Assembly (NCBI RefSeq): GCF_042650645.1
Contig: NZ_JBHSBI010000033.1
Location: 82,860-146,859, forward strand
Direction of reading: 5' to 3'
Source of the DNA: Nonomuraea purpurea
GTDB lineage: Bacteria > Actinomycetota > Actinomycetes > Streptosporangiales > Streptosporangiaceae
DNA length: 64,000 nt
The first letter of the stretch is position 1. Every line of letters begins with the position of its first letter. Below are positions 40,718-49,866 of this stretch, in pieces. The notes beneath the pieces are model-generated. The model worked only from the letters and a program-made list of their open reading frames with translations. It did no database searches and was not told where the DNA came from. The position numbers and the translations under genes are program-made.

Positions 40718-41734
40718 TTGACCCACCGACGACGACCGCAGGCCCTGCTGGTCATGGATCCGGCCACCTACGGCGTGCAGTTCCACGAGCCCCAGCTCCG
40801 CCGCCTCGGCGCGCTCGCCGAGCTCGGCGAGCCGATCCGCGCCACCGATCTGGACGCGCCGGGCGTGCGGCGGCGGCTGCGCGAGGTCGAGGTGCTGCTG
40901 ACGTCGTGGGGCTGCCCGCCGCTGACCGCCGAGCGGCTGGCCGACGCGCCCCGCCTGCGGGCGATCTTCCACTGCGCGGGCACGGTGCGCACGTTCGTCA
41001 CCGACGAGGTGTGGCGGCGCGGCCTGCTGGTCACCAACGCCGCCGACGCCAACGCCATCCCGGTCGCCGAGTTCACCCTGGCCGCGATCATCTTCGCGGG
41101 CAAGAAGGCGCCGTTCCTGGCCCAGGACGCGCGCGTGCACCGCGAGGACTGGTCGTACGCGGCCCGCCGCGGCGAGCTGTCCAACCGCGGCCGCACGGTC
41201 GGCGTCGTCGGTTTCTCCCAGGTGGGCCGCCGGGTCGTGGGGCGGCTGCGCGATCTGGAGATGGACGTCCTGGTCGCCGACCCCTACGCCGACGCCGGCG
41301 AGGTCGGCGCGGCGGGCGGCCATCTGGTGCCCCTGGCCGAGCTGCTGCCGCGCTGCGACGTGCTGAGCCTGCACGTGCCGTCGCTGCCCTCCACCCGCCA
41401 TCTCCTGGGCGCCGCGGAGCTGGCCCTGCTGCGCGACGGCGCCACGGTGATCAACACCGCGCGTGGCGCCGTGCTGGACACCGCCGCCCTGGAGCGCGAG
41501 TGCGCCTCGGGACGGCTGGACGCCATCCTCGACGTCACCGACCCCGAGCCGCTGCCGGCCGATTCGGTGCTGTACGAGCTGCCCAACGTCATGATCACCC
41601 CCCACGTCGCCGGCTCGCTCGGGAGCGAGACCCGGCGCATGAGCGACAGCGCGCTGGACGAGCTCGATCGTTTCCTGTCGGGCCGGCCGCCGCGCGCGGC
41701 CGTCACCCCGGAGGCGTTCGCGGTCGGCGCGTGA
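40718..41734 (+). CDS. D-2-hydroxyacid dehydrogenase family protein
   Basis: The start is TTG 40718, with GAAGGA upstream; an ATG at 40754 is an alternative. The 338-residue protein has the NAD-binding loop GVVGFSQVGRRVVGRL (GxGxxG with the last Gly replaced), VINTARGAVLDTAALERECA with the catalytic Arg, DPEPLPADS with the Glu, and ITPHVAGS with the His. It probably reduces or oxidises a sugar-derived 2-hydroxyacid. As first gene of an ABC sugar-uptake operon it likely acts on a product of the imported sugar. Confidence 0.9.
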   Translation: MTHRRRPQALLVMDPATYGVQFHEPQLRRLGALAELGEPIRATDLDAPGVRRRLREVEVLLTSWGCPPLTAERLADAPRLRAIFHCAGTVRTFVTDEVWRRGLLVTNAADANAIPVAEFTLAAIIFAGKKAPFLAQDARVHREDWSYAARRGELSNRGRTVGVVGFSQVGRRVVGRLRDLEMDVLVADPYADAGEVGAAGGHLVPLAELLPRCDVLSLHVPSLPSTRHLLGAAELALLRDGATVINTARGAVLDTAALERECASGRLDAILDVTDPEPLPADSVLYELPNVMITPHVAGSLGSETRRMSDSALDELDRFLSGRPPRAAVTPEAFAVGA

Positions 41735-41766
41735 GAACCCCGTGTGACGGAGAGGAGACCGGAGCA

Positions 41767-43047
41767 ATGACCACCTGGAGGAAGGCCGGTTCGACGCGTC
41801 TGGCCGTCGTGAGCGCGCTCTGGCTCACGCTGGCCGCGTGCGGCTCGGGCGGTGAGAAGCCCGCCGACGCGAACGGGAAGATCACCTTGAGTGTCACGGT
41901 CTGGAACATGGCCAAGACGCCCGAGTTCAAGGCCCTGTTCGAGGCGTTCCAGCAGGCCAACCCGAACATCACGATCAAGCCGGTGGACATTCTCGCCGAC
42001 GACTACCCGCAGAAGGTCACCACGATGCTCGCGGGCGGCGACAAAACCGACGTGATCACGATGAAGAACGTCACCGACTACGCGCGCTACTCCAGCCGGG
42101 GCCAGCTCCTCGACCTCACCTCCTCGGCCAGGTCCGCCGAGGCGGCCAAGCTGGCCGGGCTGGAGGCCTTCGACGTCGGCGGCGCCTACTTCGCGCTGCC
42201 GTACCGCCAGGACTTCTGGCTGCTGTACTACAACAAAACACTGTTCGGCAAAGCGGGCGTCAAGCTGCCGGAAACGCTCACCTGGGACGCCTACGCCGGG
42301 CTTGCCAAGCAGCTCACCAGCGGCTCGGGCGGCGAGAAGGTCTATGGCGCCTACCACCACACCTGGCGCTCGGTGGTGCAGGCCATCTCGGCGGCGCAGA
42401 CCGGCGGCGACCAGCTCGGCGGCGACTACGCCTTCTTCACCGACCAGTACGCCCTGGCCACCGGCATGCAGCAGGCGGGCACCGTCCTGGACTTCGGCAC
42501 CGCCAAGGCGCAGCAGGCCGACTACCGCACCATGTTCGAAAGCGGCAAGACGGCCATGATGCCGATGGGCACCTGGTACATCTCCGGCATCCTGGAGGCC
42601 AAGGCCAAGGGCGCCTCCGACGTGGAGTGGGGGCTGGCGCCGATGCCGCAGCGGCCGGGCGCGGGCCAGGTCACCACGTTCGGCTCGCCGACCGCCTTCG
42701 CCGTCAACAAGCGGGCCGAGCACGCCGAGGCGGCCAGGAAGTTCGTGGAGTTCGCCGCGGGCAGGGCCGGCGCGCAGGCGATCACCAAGGTGGGCGTGGT
42801 GCCCGCGCTGCAGAGCCCGGAGATCACCAAGGCGTATTTCGCGCTGGCCGGCATGCCGGCCGACGAGCTGTCGAAGAAGGCGTTCGAGCCCGGCAAGGTC
42901 GTGCTGGAGATGCCGGTCAGCGACAAGTCCTCCGACGTCGACACCATCCTCAAGGAGGAGCACGAGCTGATCATGGTCGGGGACAAGCCGGTCGCCGACG
43001 GCATCAGCGCCATGAACGAGCGCGTCAAGAACGAAGTCCTCAACTGA
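41767..43047 (+). CDS. ABC sugar transporter, substrate-binding lipoprotein
   Basis: The 426-residue precursor has a signal peptide with lipobox LAACGSGG. The mature protein shows the family-1 binding-protein pattern: LSVTVWNMAKTPEFKALFEA, DYPQKVTTMLAGGDKTDVI, LPYRQDFWLLYYNKTLFGKA, then GKTAMMPMGTWYISG. It captures a sugar or oligosaccharide outside the cell and delivers it to the two permeases encoded next. No ATPase gene is present; a shared MsiK-type ATPase is expected, as is common in actinobacteria. Confidence 0.93.
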   Translation: MTTWRKAGSTRLAVVSALWLTLAACGSGGEKPADANGKITLSVTVWNMAKTPEFKALFEAFQQANPNITIKPVDILADDYPQKVTTMLAGGDKTDVITMKNVTDYARYSSRGQLLDLTSSARSAEAAKLAGLEAFDVGGAYFALPYRQDFWLLYYNKTLFGKAGVKLPETLTWDAYAGLAKQLTSGSGGEKVYGAYHHTWRSVVQAISAAQTGGDQLGGDYAFFTDQYALATGMQQAGTVLDFGTAKAQQADYRTMFESGKTAMMPMGTWYISGILEAKAKGASDVEWGLAPMPQRPGAGQVTTFGSPTAFAVNKRAEHAEAARKFVEFAAGRAGAQAITKVGVVPALQSPEITKAYFALAGMPADELSKKAFEPGKVVLEMPVSDKSSDVDTILKEEHELIMVGDKPVADGISAMNERVKNEVLN

Positions 43048-43048
43048 C

Positions 43049-43957
43049 ATGGCGCAGGCGTTGACGCAGCACCCGGCCCGGAGCCGGCCCGCCTGGCGCG
43101 CCATCGTCATCGGCTGGAGCTTCATCCTGCCGAACTTCGTCGGCTTCGCGCTGTTCACGCTGGTGCCGATGCTGGCGGCCTTCGCGCTGGCGTTCCTGGA
43201 CTGGGACTCCTACAGCACGCCGCAGTGGGTGGGCCTGGACAACTTCCAGGACCTGCTGGCCGATGAGAACTTCCACGTCGCGCTGCTCAACACGCTCTCC
43301 TACGCGGCCGGGCACATCCCGCTGACGCTGGTGGCGGCGCTCGGGCTGGCGATCGTGCTGAACAGGAAGATCCGCGGCGTGCGCTTCTTCCGCACGGCGG
43401 CGTTCTTCCCGTACATCACCTCGCTGGTCGCGGTCGCGGTCGTGTGGAACATGCTGTTCAACCCGACGGCCGGGCCGATCAACCAGGCGTTGCAGGCGCT
43501 GGGCCTGGCCGACCCGCCGCGGTGGGTGGCCAGCACGGACTGGGCGATGCCGGCGGTGATCGTCACCAGCGTGTGGCGGGACATGGGCTACTACATGGTG
43601 CTCTATCTGGCGGGGCTGCAGACGATCCCGAAGCAGTACTACGAGGCCGCCACCGTGGACGGGGCCGGCCCCTGGCAGCGCTTCCTCAGCATCACGCTGC
43701 CGTGCCTGCGGCCCACGACGTTCTTCGTGCTGGTCATGCTGACCATCCAGAGTTTCAAGGTGCTGGACCTGATCGTGGTCATGACCGACGGCGGGCCGGG
43801 GCGCAGCACCCTGGTGCTGGCCCAGCTCGTCTACCGCGAAGGCGTCATCGAGGGCCGCTTCGGCTACTCCTCGGCGATCGCGCTGGTGCTGTTCGTCATC
43901 GTGCTGGGCGTCACCGTCGCGCAGTTCCGCCTCAACGAGCGCAGGAGCCTGTCGTGA
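43049..43957 (+). CDS. ABC sugar transporter permease (MalF-like)
   Basis: The 302-residue membrane protein has six TM helices and the EAA loop YYEAATVDGAGPWQRFLSIT, then LPCLRPTTFF, which contacts the ATPase. It starts 1 bp after the binding-protein gene and overlaps the next permease gene by 4 bp (GTGA). It forms one half of the membrane channel. Confidence 0.94.
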   Translation: MAQALTQHPARSRPAWRAIVIGWSFILPNFVGFALFTLVPMLAAFALAFLDWDSYSTPQWVGLDNFQDLLADENFHVALLNTLSYAAGHIPLTLVAALGLAIVLNRKIRGVRFFRTAAFFPYITSLVAVAVVWNMLFNPTAGPINQALQALGLADPPRWVASTDWAMPAVIVTSVWRDMGYYMVLYLAGLQTIPKQYYEAATVDGAGPWQRFLSITLPCLRPTTFFVLVMLTIQSFKVLDLIVVMTDGGPGRSTLVLAQLVYREGVIEGRFGYSSAIALVLFVIVLGVTVAQFRLNERRSLS

Positions 43958-44787
43958 ACGCGCGCCGCGGGGGGCGGGTGCGCCCGGCGCTCGCCTACCT
44001 CTGCCTGACGGTGGTGACGCTGCTGGTGCTGGTGCCGTTCGCGTGGATGCTCTCCTCCTCGCTCAAACGCGACAACGAGGTCTTCGCGGTGCCGATCCAG
44101 TGGATCCCGGACGAGCTGCGCTGGTCGAACTTCGTCGACATCTGGGAACGCATCCCGCTGCTGACCTACCTGGGCAACTCGGCGTTCCTGTCGGTCACGA
44201 TCACCTTCCTGCAGGTGCTGACCGGCAGCTTCGCCGCCTACGGGTTCGCCAAGGTGCGCTTCCCCGGCCGGGACGCCCTGTTCCTGGCCTACATCGCCAC
44301 GATCGCGGTGCCGTGGCAGGCGTACATGGTGCCGCAGTACATCATGATGCAGCGGGCCGAGCTGACCGACACCTACTGGTCGATCATCTTGTTGCAGGCG
44401 TTCGGGGCGTTCGGCGTGTTCCTGATGCGCCAGTACTACATGTCGATCCCCGACGAGTTGTGCGAGGCGGCGCGGATCGACGGGCTCAGCGAGTACGGCA
44501 TCTACCGGCGCATCATGCTGCCGCTGTCGAAACCGGCGCTGGCGAGCCTGGCGCTGCTCACCTTCGTCAACACCTGGAACGACTACATGGGGCCCTTCAT
44601 CTACCTGACCAGCAACGAGCTGTGGACCGTGCAGCTCGGGCTGCGCTCGTTCGTCGGCCAGTACGACGCCGAATACGCGATGATCATGACGGGGGCGGTG
44701 CTGTCGGTGCTGCCGATCCTGGTGGTGTTCCTGTTCGGGCAGCGCCATTTCATCCAGGGCATCGCCACGAGCGGGCTGAAAGGATGA
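43954..44787 (+). CDS. ABC sugar transporter permease (MalG-like)
   Basis: The GTG at 43954 overlaps the MalF-like stop. The 277-residue protein has six TM helices, the EAA loop ELCEAARIDGLSEYGIYRRI, then MLPLSKPALA, and the typical C-terminal end GQRHFIQGIATSGLKG. It is the second channel half. It overlaps the DUF624-like gene by 4 bp. Confidence 0.94.
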   Translation: MNARRGGRVRPALAYLCLTVVTLLVLVPFAWMLSSSLKRDNEVFAVPIQWIPDELRWSNFVDIWERIPLLTYLGNSAFLSVTITFLQVLTGSFAAYGFAKVRFPGRDALFLAYIATIAVPWQAYMVPQYIMMQRAELTDTYWSIILLQAFGAFGVFLMRQYYMSIPDELCEAARIDGLSEYGIYRRIMLPLSKPALASLALLTFVNTWNDYMGPFIYLTSNELWTVQLGLRSFVGQYDAEYAMIMTGAVLSVLPILVVFLFGQRHFIQGIATSGLKG

Positions 44788-45455
44788 GGCTGCTGCGGCC
44801 GGCGCGGCAGGAGACCTACGAGAAGGTCTTCGAGGCCCTGTATGCGGGCCTGACGACGAATCTGGCGCTGACGCTGTCGTGCGCGCCGCTGCTGGCGGCG
44901 CTGGCGATCGTGCGCGACCCGCCGGCGTCGTGGCCGTTCTTCGCGGTGGTGTCACTGGTGTGCGCACCGGCGCTGGCGGGCGCGTTCGGGGCGTTCGCCG
45001 CGCCGGGGTCCGGGCGGGCGTGGCGCGCGTTCTGGGGCGCCTACCGGCGGGCGGCGCCGCGGGCGCTGGCGGTGTGGGCGGCCGGGGTCGTGGCGGTGGG
45101 CGTGCTGGCCGTGGACGCGCTCGCGCTGGCGGGCACGGCGTGGGGGCCGGCGCTGGTGCCGTTCTTCTGCACGGCGGCGGCGCTGGTGGTGGCCGTGGTG
45201 GTCGCGCTGCTGGCGCTGCTGGCCGAGCCGGGCTCGGGCGCGCTGCTGCCGCTGGTGCGGCCGTGCCTGTATCTGGTGGCGCGGCGCTGGTACCTGGCCG
45301 CGGCGAACCTGGTCGTGCTGGGCCTGGCCGTGGCCGTCGTCCTGGCCAGGCCGGTGGCCGGGCTGCTGGTGGTGTGCGCTCCCCTGCTGTATGCGGTGTG
45401 GGCCACGACGCGGTTCATCCTCGCCCCGCTGCTTGACGAAAAGCGTAACCCGTAG
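44784..45455 (+). CDS. DUF624/YesL-like membrane protein
   Basis: The 223-residue protein has five to six hydrophobic helices and starts with a soluble leader (RLLRPARQETYEKVFEALYA, then GLTTNLALTLSC), a pattern common to DUF624 proteins linked to carbohydrate ABC transporters. Its start overlaps the permease stop (ATGA), so it belongs to the operon. Its function is unknown. Its TAG lies inside the palindrome 45439-45466. Confidence 0.8.
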   Translation: MRLLRPARQETYEKVFEALYAGLTTNLALTLSCAPLLAALAIVRDPPASWPFFAVVSLVCAPALAGAFGAFAAPGSGRAWRAFWGAYRRAAPRALAVWAAGVVAVGVLAVDALALAGTAWGPALVPFFCTAAALVVAVVVALLALLAEPGSGALLPLVRPCLYLVARRWYLAAANLVVLGLAVAVVLARPVAGLLVVCAPLLYAVWATTRFILAPLLDEKRNP

Positions 45456-45466
45456 GTTACGCTTTT
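45439..45466. promoter_or_regulatory. Perfect 12-bp inverted repeat: ArsR operator and/or operon terminator
   Basis: AAAAGCGTAACC - CGTA - GGTTACGCTTTT is a flawless inverted repeat. It contains the stop of the DUF624-like gene and ends 4 bp before the GTG of the ArsR gene. As RNA it makes a GC stem followed by five T, an intrinsic-terminator shape. As DNA it is an ideal ArsR operator. It probably does both jobs. Confidence 0.75.
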
Positions 45467-45469
45467 TGG

Positions 45470-45832
45470 GTGGATGAGGTGGCGGCGGCGATCGCGGACC
45501 CGGTCAGGCGGAGCATTCTGGTGATGCTGCGCGAGGAACGCCTGTCGGCCGGCCAGGTCGCCGAGCGCTTCGCGATCAGCCGCCCGGCCGTCAGCCGCCA
45601 CCTGCGCGTGCTGCGGGCCAGCGGCCTGGTGCGCGCCGAACTGGCCGGCAGGCAGCGCTTCTACACCCTCGATCCCGAGCCGCTGGCGGAGCTGGCGACC
45701 TGGCTGGCCGCCTTCGGCCGCCCGTCCGGCTGGGAGCAGCGCTTCGACGCGCTGGAGACCGAGGTCTACAGAACGCGCCGCGAACGCCGCCCCGCCGGCC
45801 CCGCGCAGGAGACGAAGGAGAACACGGCATGA
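45470..45832 (+). CDS. ArsR-family transcriptional repressor
   Basis: The 120-residue protein starts at GTG 45470 and has VAAAIADPVRRSILVMLREE, then the winged helix SAGQVAERFAISRPAVSRHL and RVLRASGLVRAELAGRQRFY. No metal-binding Cys is present, as in the ArsR proteins paired with SRPBCC/AHSA1 proteins. Its start overlaps the palindrome, so it probably represses itself and the downstream AHSA1 gene. It overlaps that gene by 4 bp (ATGA). Confidence 0.92.
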   Translation: MDEVAAAIADPVRRSILVMLREERLSAGQVAERFAISRPAVSRHLRVLRASGLVRAELAGRQRFYTLDPEPLAELATWLAAFGRPSGWEQRFDALETEVYRTRRERRPAGPAQETKENTA

Positions 45833-46317
45833 CCCCGACCCCCACCGGCAGACTGTTCACCACCGGCGGCAAGAACGACCTCGTCCTGGTCAGGACGTTC
45901 CGCGCGCCCATACAGGACGTGTGGGCCAGCCTGACCGAACCCGAGCGCACGGCCCGCTGGTACGGGCCGTGGGAGGGCGAGGCGGGCCCCGGCCGCACGA
46001 TCAAGGTCAAGCTCCTGTTCGAGGAGCAGACCCCCTGGTACGAGATGCGCATCGACGCCTGCGAGCCACCGAGACGGCTGGCGATCTCCTCGCTCGACGA
46101 GTTCGGCGCCTGGCGCATGGAGGCCGCGCTGTCGGAGCATGAGGGGGTGACGGAACTGCGCTTCACCCAGCATCTGGACGACAAGGACGGGATCGGCGAG
46201 GTCGGACCCGGCTGGGAGTACTACCTGGACATGCTCGTGGCCGCCCGCGACGGCTCCCCAAGGCCCGACTTCGACGACTACTACCCCGCGATGCGGCCCT
46301 ACTATCAGGGCCTTTAA
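45829..46317 (+). CDS. SRPBCC (AHSA1-like) domain protein
   Basis: The 162-residue protein has the START/Bet v1-like pattern: LVLVRTFRAPIQDVWASLTE at the start, PERTARWYGPW, then FTQHLDDKDGIGEVGPGWEY and a final helix. It probably binds a hydrophobic ligand. It forms a classic two-gene unit with the ArsR repressor. Its TAA overlaps the TAA of the convergent PLP-enzyme gene. Confidence 0.9.
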   Translation: MTPTPTGRLFTTGGKNDLVLVRTFRAPIQDVWASLTEPERTARWYGPWEGEAGPGRTIKVKLLFEEQTPWYEMRIDACEPPRRLAISSLDEFGAWRMEAALSEHEGVTELRFTQHLDDKDGIGEVGPGWEYYLDMLVAARDGSPRPDFDDYYPAMRPYYQGL

Positions 46318-47687
46318 CGTTCGAGCGCGGCCGCCAGGGCGAAGGCCTCCACCGTGCGGGCGATGTCGTCCGCACTGGTCTGCCAGTTGCACACCGACAG
46401 CCGGACGGCGCGCCGCCCGTCGAAGGTGGTGCCGCTCATCCAGGCCACGCCGCTGTCGTTCACCCGGCGCAGGATCCGGTCGGTGGCCCCGTCGTCGCCG
46501 AAGCGGAACAGCACCTGGTTGAGCACCACCTCGTTGATCACCTGGCAGCCGGGCACGGCGGCCAGGTGGTCGGCCGCGGCGCGGGCGTGCGCGCAGCTGC
46601 GTTCCACCAGGTCGGCGACGCCGCGCCGGCCGAGAAAGCGCAGGGCGGCGTAGACGGGGAAGGCGCGGGCGCGCCGCGAGAAGGCCGGCGTCCAGTCCAT
46701 CGGCTCGCGCGGCCGCCCCGGCCCGCCCTGCACCAGGTAGTCGGCGGTGACGCTCATGGCGGCGCGGTGGGCGTCCGGGTGGGCGCAGTAGGCCAGGGCG
46801 CTGTCGTAGGGGACGTTGAGCCACTTGTGGGTGTCGAACGCCCACGAGTCGGCGCGTTCGGCGCCCTTGACCAGGTGGCGCAGCGCGGGGCTGGCGGCGG
46901 CCCACAGGCCGAACGCGCCGTCCAGGTGCAGCCACGCCCCGGCCGCCGCGCTCAGCTCGGCGATGGTCTCCAGGTCGTCGAAGGCGCCGGTGTTGATCTC
47001 GCCGGCCTGGGCGCACACGATCGCCGGCCCATCGCCGAGCGCCTCGCGCAGCGCCCGCGTCCGCATCCGCCCCCGGGCGTCGGCCGGGACGACGCTCAGG
47101 CTCGCGCGGCCGATGCCGAGCCAGCGCAGCGCGCGGTCGATGCTGGCGTGGCGCCGCTCCCCCACCAGCACCCGGATCGGCGGCGCCGCGGCCAGGCCCA
47201 GCTCCTCCACATCCCACCCGGCGGCGGCCAGCACGTGGTGGCGGGCGGCGGCCAGGCAGGTCAGGTGGGCGCTCTGGCAGCCGGAGACGAACGCGTGCGA
47301 GGCATGAGCGGGCAGCCCGAGCAGCTCCCCGAGCCAGGCCCCGGCCACCTCTTCGGCCACCGAGGCGGCCGGGCCGCACGCGTACAGGGCCGGGCACTGG
47401 TCCCATGCGGTGCTCAGCCAGTCGGCCGCGACGGCGGCGGGCAGCCCACCGCCGATCACGAACCCGAAGTAGCGGCCCGAGGGGATCGCGACCAGGCCCG
47501 GCTCGGCGGCCCGCGCCAGGTCCCGCACCACCTCCCACGCCCCGGCGCCTTCGTCGCCGAGAGGGCCGCCGAGCCGGGCGCGCAGCTCCTCGACGGTGGC
47601 GCTCGCGCCGACCGGCCGCTCGTCGAGCCGCTCCAGCCAGCCGGTGGCCAGGGCGGCCGTGCGGGTGAGCAGGTCGCTGGTGTTCAC
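46314..47687 (-). CDS. PLP-dependent decarboxylase (group II)
   Basis: The start is GTG 47687 with AAGGA upstream. The 457-residue protein shows FGFVIGGGLPAAVAADWLST, the AFVSGCQSAHLTCLAAARHH cofactor region, HLDGAFGLWA (Asp contacting the pyridine nitrogen) and the PLP-binding lysine in FDTHKWLNVPYDSALA. This is the aromatic-L-amino-acid/glutamate decarboxylase family; the N-terminal region resembles the bacterial DDC-like group. It removes CO2 from an amino acid; the substrate is not readable from sequence. Confidence 0.92.
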   Translation of the reverse strand: MNTSDLLTRTAALATGWLERLDERPVGASATVEELRARLGGPLGDEGAGAWEVVRDLARAAEPGLVAIPSGRYFGFVIGGGLPAAVAADWLSTAWDQCPALYACGPAASVAEEVAGAWLGELLGLPAHASHAFVSGCQSAHLTCLAAARHHVLAAAGWDVEELGLAAAPPIRVLVGERRHASIDRALRWLGIGRASLSVVPADARGRMRTRALREALGDGPAIVCAQAGEINTGAFDDLETIAELSAAAGAWLHLDGAFGLWAAASPALRHLVKGAERADSWAFDTHKWLNVPYDSALAYCAHPDAHRAAMSVTADYLVQGGPGRPREPMDWTPAFSRRARAFPVYAALRFLGRRGVADLVERSCAHARAAADHLAAVPGCQVINEVVLNQVLFRFGDDGATDRILRRVNDSGVAWMSGTTFDGRRAVRLSVCNWQTSADDIARTVEAFALAAALER

Positions 47688-47823
47688 GAATGAAGTCCTT
47701 CCGTTTGGAGGTGGCTTGCCGGGCAGAACCCTAGAAAGGCGAATCAAGCCCGGTCTTGTACGGGATTGCCACCCTCGATCGACTCCCCCTTCACCTGGGA
47801 AAACGTCCTCGTACGATCGAGGT

Positions 47824-48510
47824 ATGAGCGGTACGCGGGTGCTGGTGGTCGAGGACGACGCGGTGATCGGCGCCGAGCTGGTGCAGGCGCTGCGGACCGG
47901 CGGTTACGAGGCCGCCTGGGCCCAGAGCGGCGCGGCGGCCGTCCAGGACGCCCAGCGCTCGGCCTTCGAGCTGATCCTGCTCGACCTGGGGCTGCCCGAC
48001 GCCGACGGGGTGAGCGTGTGCAGGCGGCTGCGCGCCGCCCAGGCCGGCGCGGTGATCGTGGTGCTGACCGCCCGCACCGAGGAGTTCGAGGTGGTCATGG
48101 CGCTGGACGCGGGCGCCGACGACTATCTGACCAAGCCGTTTCGGCTGACGGAGCTGCTGGCCCGGCTGCGGGCGCACCTGCGCAGGCAGGCGGCCCCGCC
48201 CGAGGAAGGGTCGGTGAGCGTCGGGCGGCTGCGCCTGGACCTGCCGGCCCGCCGCGCCTACATCGGCGGGCGGGAGATGGCGCTGCGCCCCAAGGAGTTC
48301 GATCTGCTGGCGGCGCTGGCGGGCCGGGCGGGGCAGGTGGTGACGCGGGAGCTGTTGATGGCCGAGGTGTGGGACGAGAACTGGTTCGGCCCGACCAAGA
48401 CGCTGGACGTGCACGTGTTCGCGCTGCGCCGCAAGCTGGCCGACCACGGCGAGGACCCTCGGCGGATCACGACCCTGCGCGGGCGCGGCTACCGCTACGA
48501 AGCCGACTGA
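47824..48510 (+). CDS. OmpR/PhoB-type response regulator
   Basis: The 228-residue protein has a receiver domain with E10-D11-D12, phospho-acceptor D54 (LILLDLGLPDADG), Thr in VLTART and Lys in YLTKPF. A C-terminal winged helix follows (MALRPKEFDLLAALAGRAGQ, then VWDENWFGPTKTLDVHVFAL). Its probable partner kinase gene is convergent, 20 bp past its stop, an uncommon arrangement for this family. Candidate binding repeats are at 49867-49909 and 55951-55979. Confidence 0.93.
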   Translation: MSGTRVLVVEDDAVIGAELVQALRTGGYEAAWAQSGAAAVQDAQRSAFELILLDLGLPDADGVSVCRRLRAAQAGAVIVVLTARTEEFEVVMALDAGADDYLTKPFRLTELLARLRAHLRRQAAPPEEGSVSVGRLRLDLPARRAYIGGREMALRPKEFDLLAALAGRAGQVVTRELLMAEVWDENWFGPTKTLDVHVFALRRKLADHGEDPRRITTLRGRGYRYEAD

Positions 48511-48530
48511 GCCCGCTTCAGGAGCCCGCC

Positions 48531-49844
48531 TCAGGAGCCTGCGGGCGGCGACAGCAGCAGGCTGAAGACCGGGGGCGAGCGGCGGCGCAGGATCAGGCGT
48601 CCCGCCTCGGCCTCGGCCAGGGAGCGGGCCAGGGCCAGCCCGATGCCGTGCCCGTCGCCGGCGGTGCGGCGGGCGAACACCTCGGCTTCCTCTGCGATGC
48701 CGGGCCCTTCGTCGGAGACCTCGATCGCGAGCACGTCGCCGACCTCGCTCACATCCACGCTCACCTGGCCGCGCCCGTGGACCAGCGCGTTGTCCAGCAG
48801 CACCCGCAGGATCTGCCGCACCGCCGGGGCGGAGGCGGCCACCTCGGGCAGGTCGGGCGGCACATTGATCAGCAGGCGGCGGCCCTGGGCGGCGAGCCTG
48901 CCGTGCCAGTCCAGGCGCACCTCCTCCAGCAGGGCGGGCACGTCGAGCGGCTCGGACCCGGTGCGGGTGTCGCGGGCCAGCCCGAGCAGGTCGTCGATGA
49001 TCGCGTGCAGGCGTTCGCCGCGCTGGAGCGCCGTCTCGATGGCCTGCCTCAGGTCGGCGCCGGAGCGGGCCAGGGCGGAGTCCAGGCCGAGGAGCAGCCC
49101 GGTGAGCTGGGTGCGCAACTGGTGGGAGACGTCGGCGCTGAAGGAGCGCTCGCGTTCCAGGACCTCGCCCAGCCGCTGGGCGGTGGCGGCCAGGGCCTGG
49201 CCGGCGGCGTCGGCTTCGCTGACGGCCGAGCGCGGCGGCCGTACGGAGAAGTCGCCCTGGCCAAGAGCCTGGGCCGCCTGGGTGAGGTGTTCCAGGGGCT
49301 GGGCCAGGCGGGCCGACTGGCGCAGCGCGACGGCCGCGCCCAGGGCGATGGTCAGCGCCGCGAGCGCGGCCATCAGCAGCCAGGCCCGTTCGACGCGCTC
49401 GCGCACCTGCTCATACGGGGTGGCCACGCGGACGGCGGCGACGGGGACGCCGTGGGCGGGGACGGGGGCCGTGACGAGCAGGAACCCCGCCTCCACCCCT
49501 TCGTGCGGGTGCCCGTCGTCGGCCGCCCGGGCGGCCACGGCCGAGCGCGCGGGGCCGCCGCCGTGCAGCAGGCGGCCCTCCGGGGTGTAGATGCCGACGG
49601 TCAGCCCGGCCGGCACCTGGGCGGGCAGCCGGAAGGACCGGCCCGCCTCGATGTCCTCATACGGCAGGGCGGCGGCGATCCAGGTGGCGTCGCGGCTGAG
49701 CGCGGCCACCGTCTCGCTGCGGTACAGATCGCTGACGGCGATCGCCAGCGGCACCGCGAACAGCGTGACGATCACGATCGCCACGACGCTGATCGCGGTG
49801 AGCACCCGCCAGCGCAGCGACCTGGTGCGCGACCTGCCTCGCAT
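48531..49844 (-). CDS. Sensor histidine kinase (HisKA type)
   Basis: The 437-residue protein has TM1 (~residues 14-38), an extracytoplasmic sensor (~40-150), TM2 (~152-174) and a HAMP region. The phospho-acceptor His241 lies in FSADVSHQLRTQLTGL. The ATPase motifs are VLLDNALVHG, EVSDEGPGI and DGHGIGLALARSLAEAEAG. The His-box has Gln-Leu-Arg-Thr as in other actinobacterial kinases. It is convergent with the OmpR-type regulator gene and divergent from a lipoprotein gene. Confidence 0.92.
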   Translation of the reverse strand: MRGRSRTRSLRWRVLTAISVVAIVIVTLFAVPLAIAVSDLYRSETVAALSRDATWIAAALPYEDIEAGRSFRLPAQVPAGLTVGIYTPEGRLLHGGGPARSAVAARAADDGHPHEGVEAGFLLVTAPVPAHGVPVAAVRVATPYEQVRERVERAWLLMAALAALTIALGAAVALRQSARLAQPLEHLTQAAQALGQGDFSVRPPRSAVSEADAAGQALAATAQRLGEVLERERSFSADVSHQLRTQLTGLLLGLDSALARSGADLRQAIETALQRGERLHAIIDDLLGLARDTRTGSEPLDVPALLEEVRLDWHGRLAAQGRRLLINVPPDLPEVAASAPAVRQILRVLLDNALVHGRGQVSVDVSEVGDVLAIEVSDEGPGIAEEAEVFARRTAGDGHGIGLALARSLAEAEAGRLILRRRSPPVFSLLLSPPAGS

Positions 49845-49866
49845 GGCTCCACAATGGCAGGGGCCG

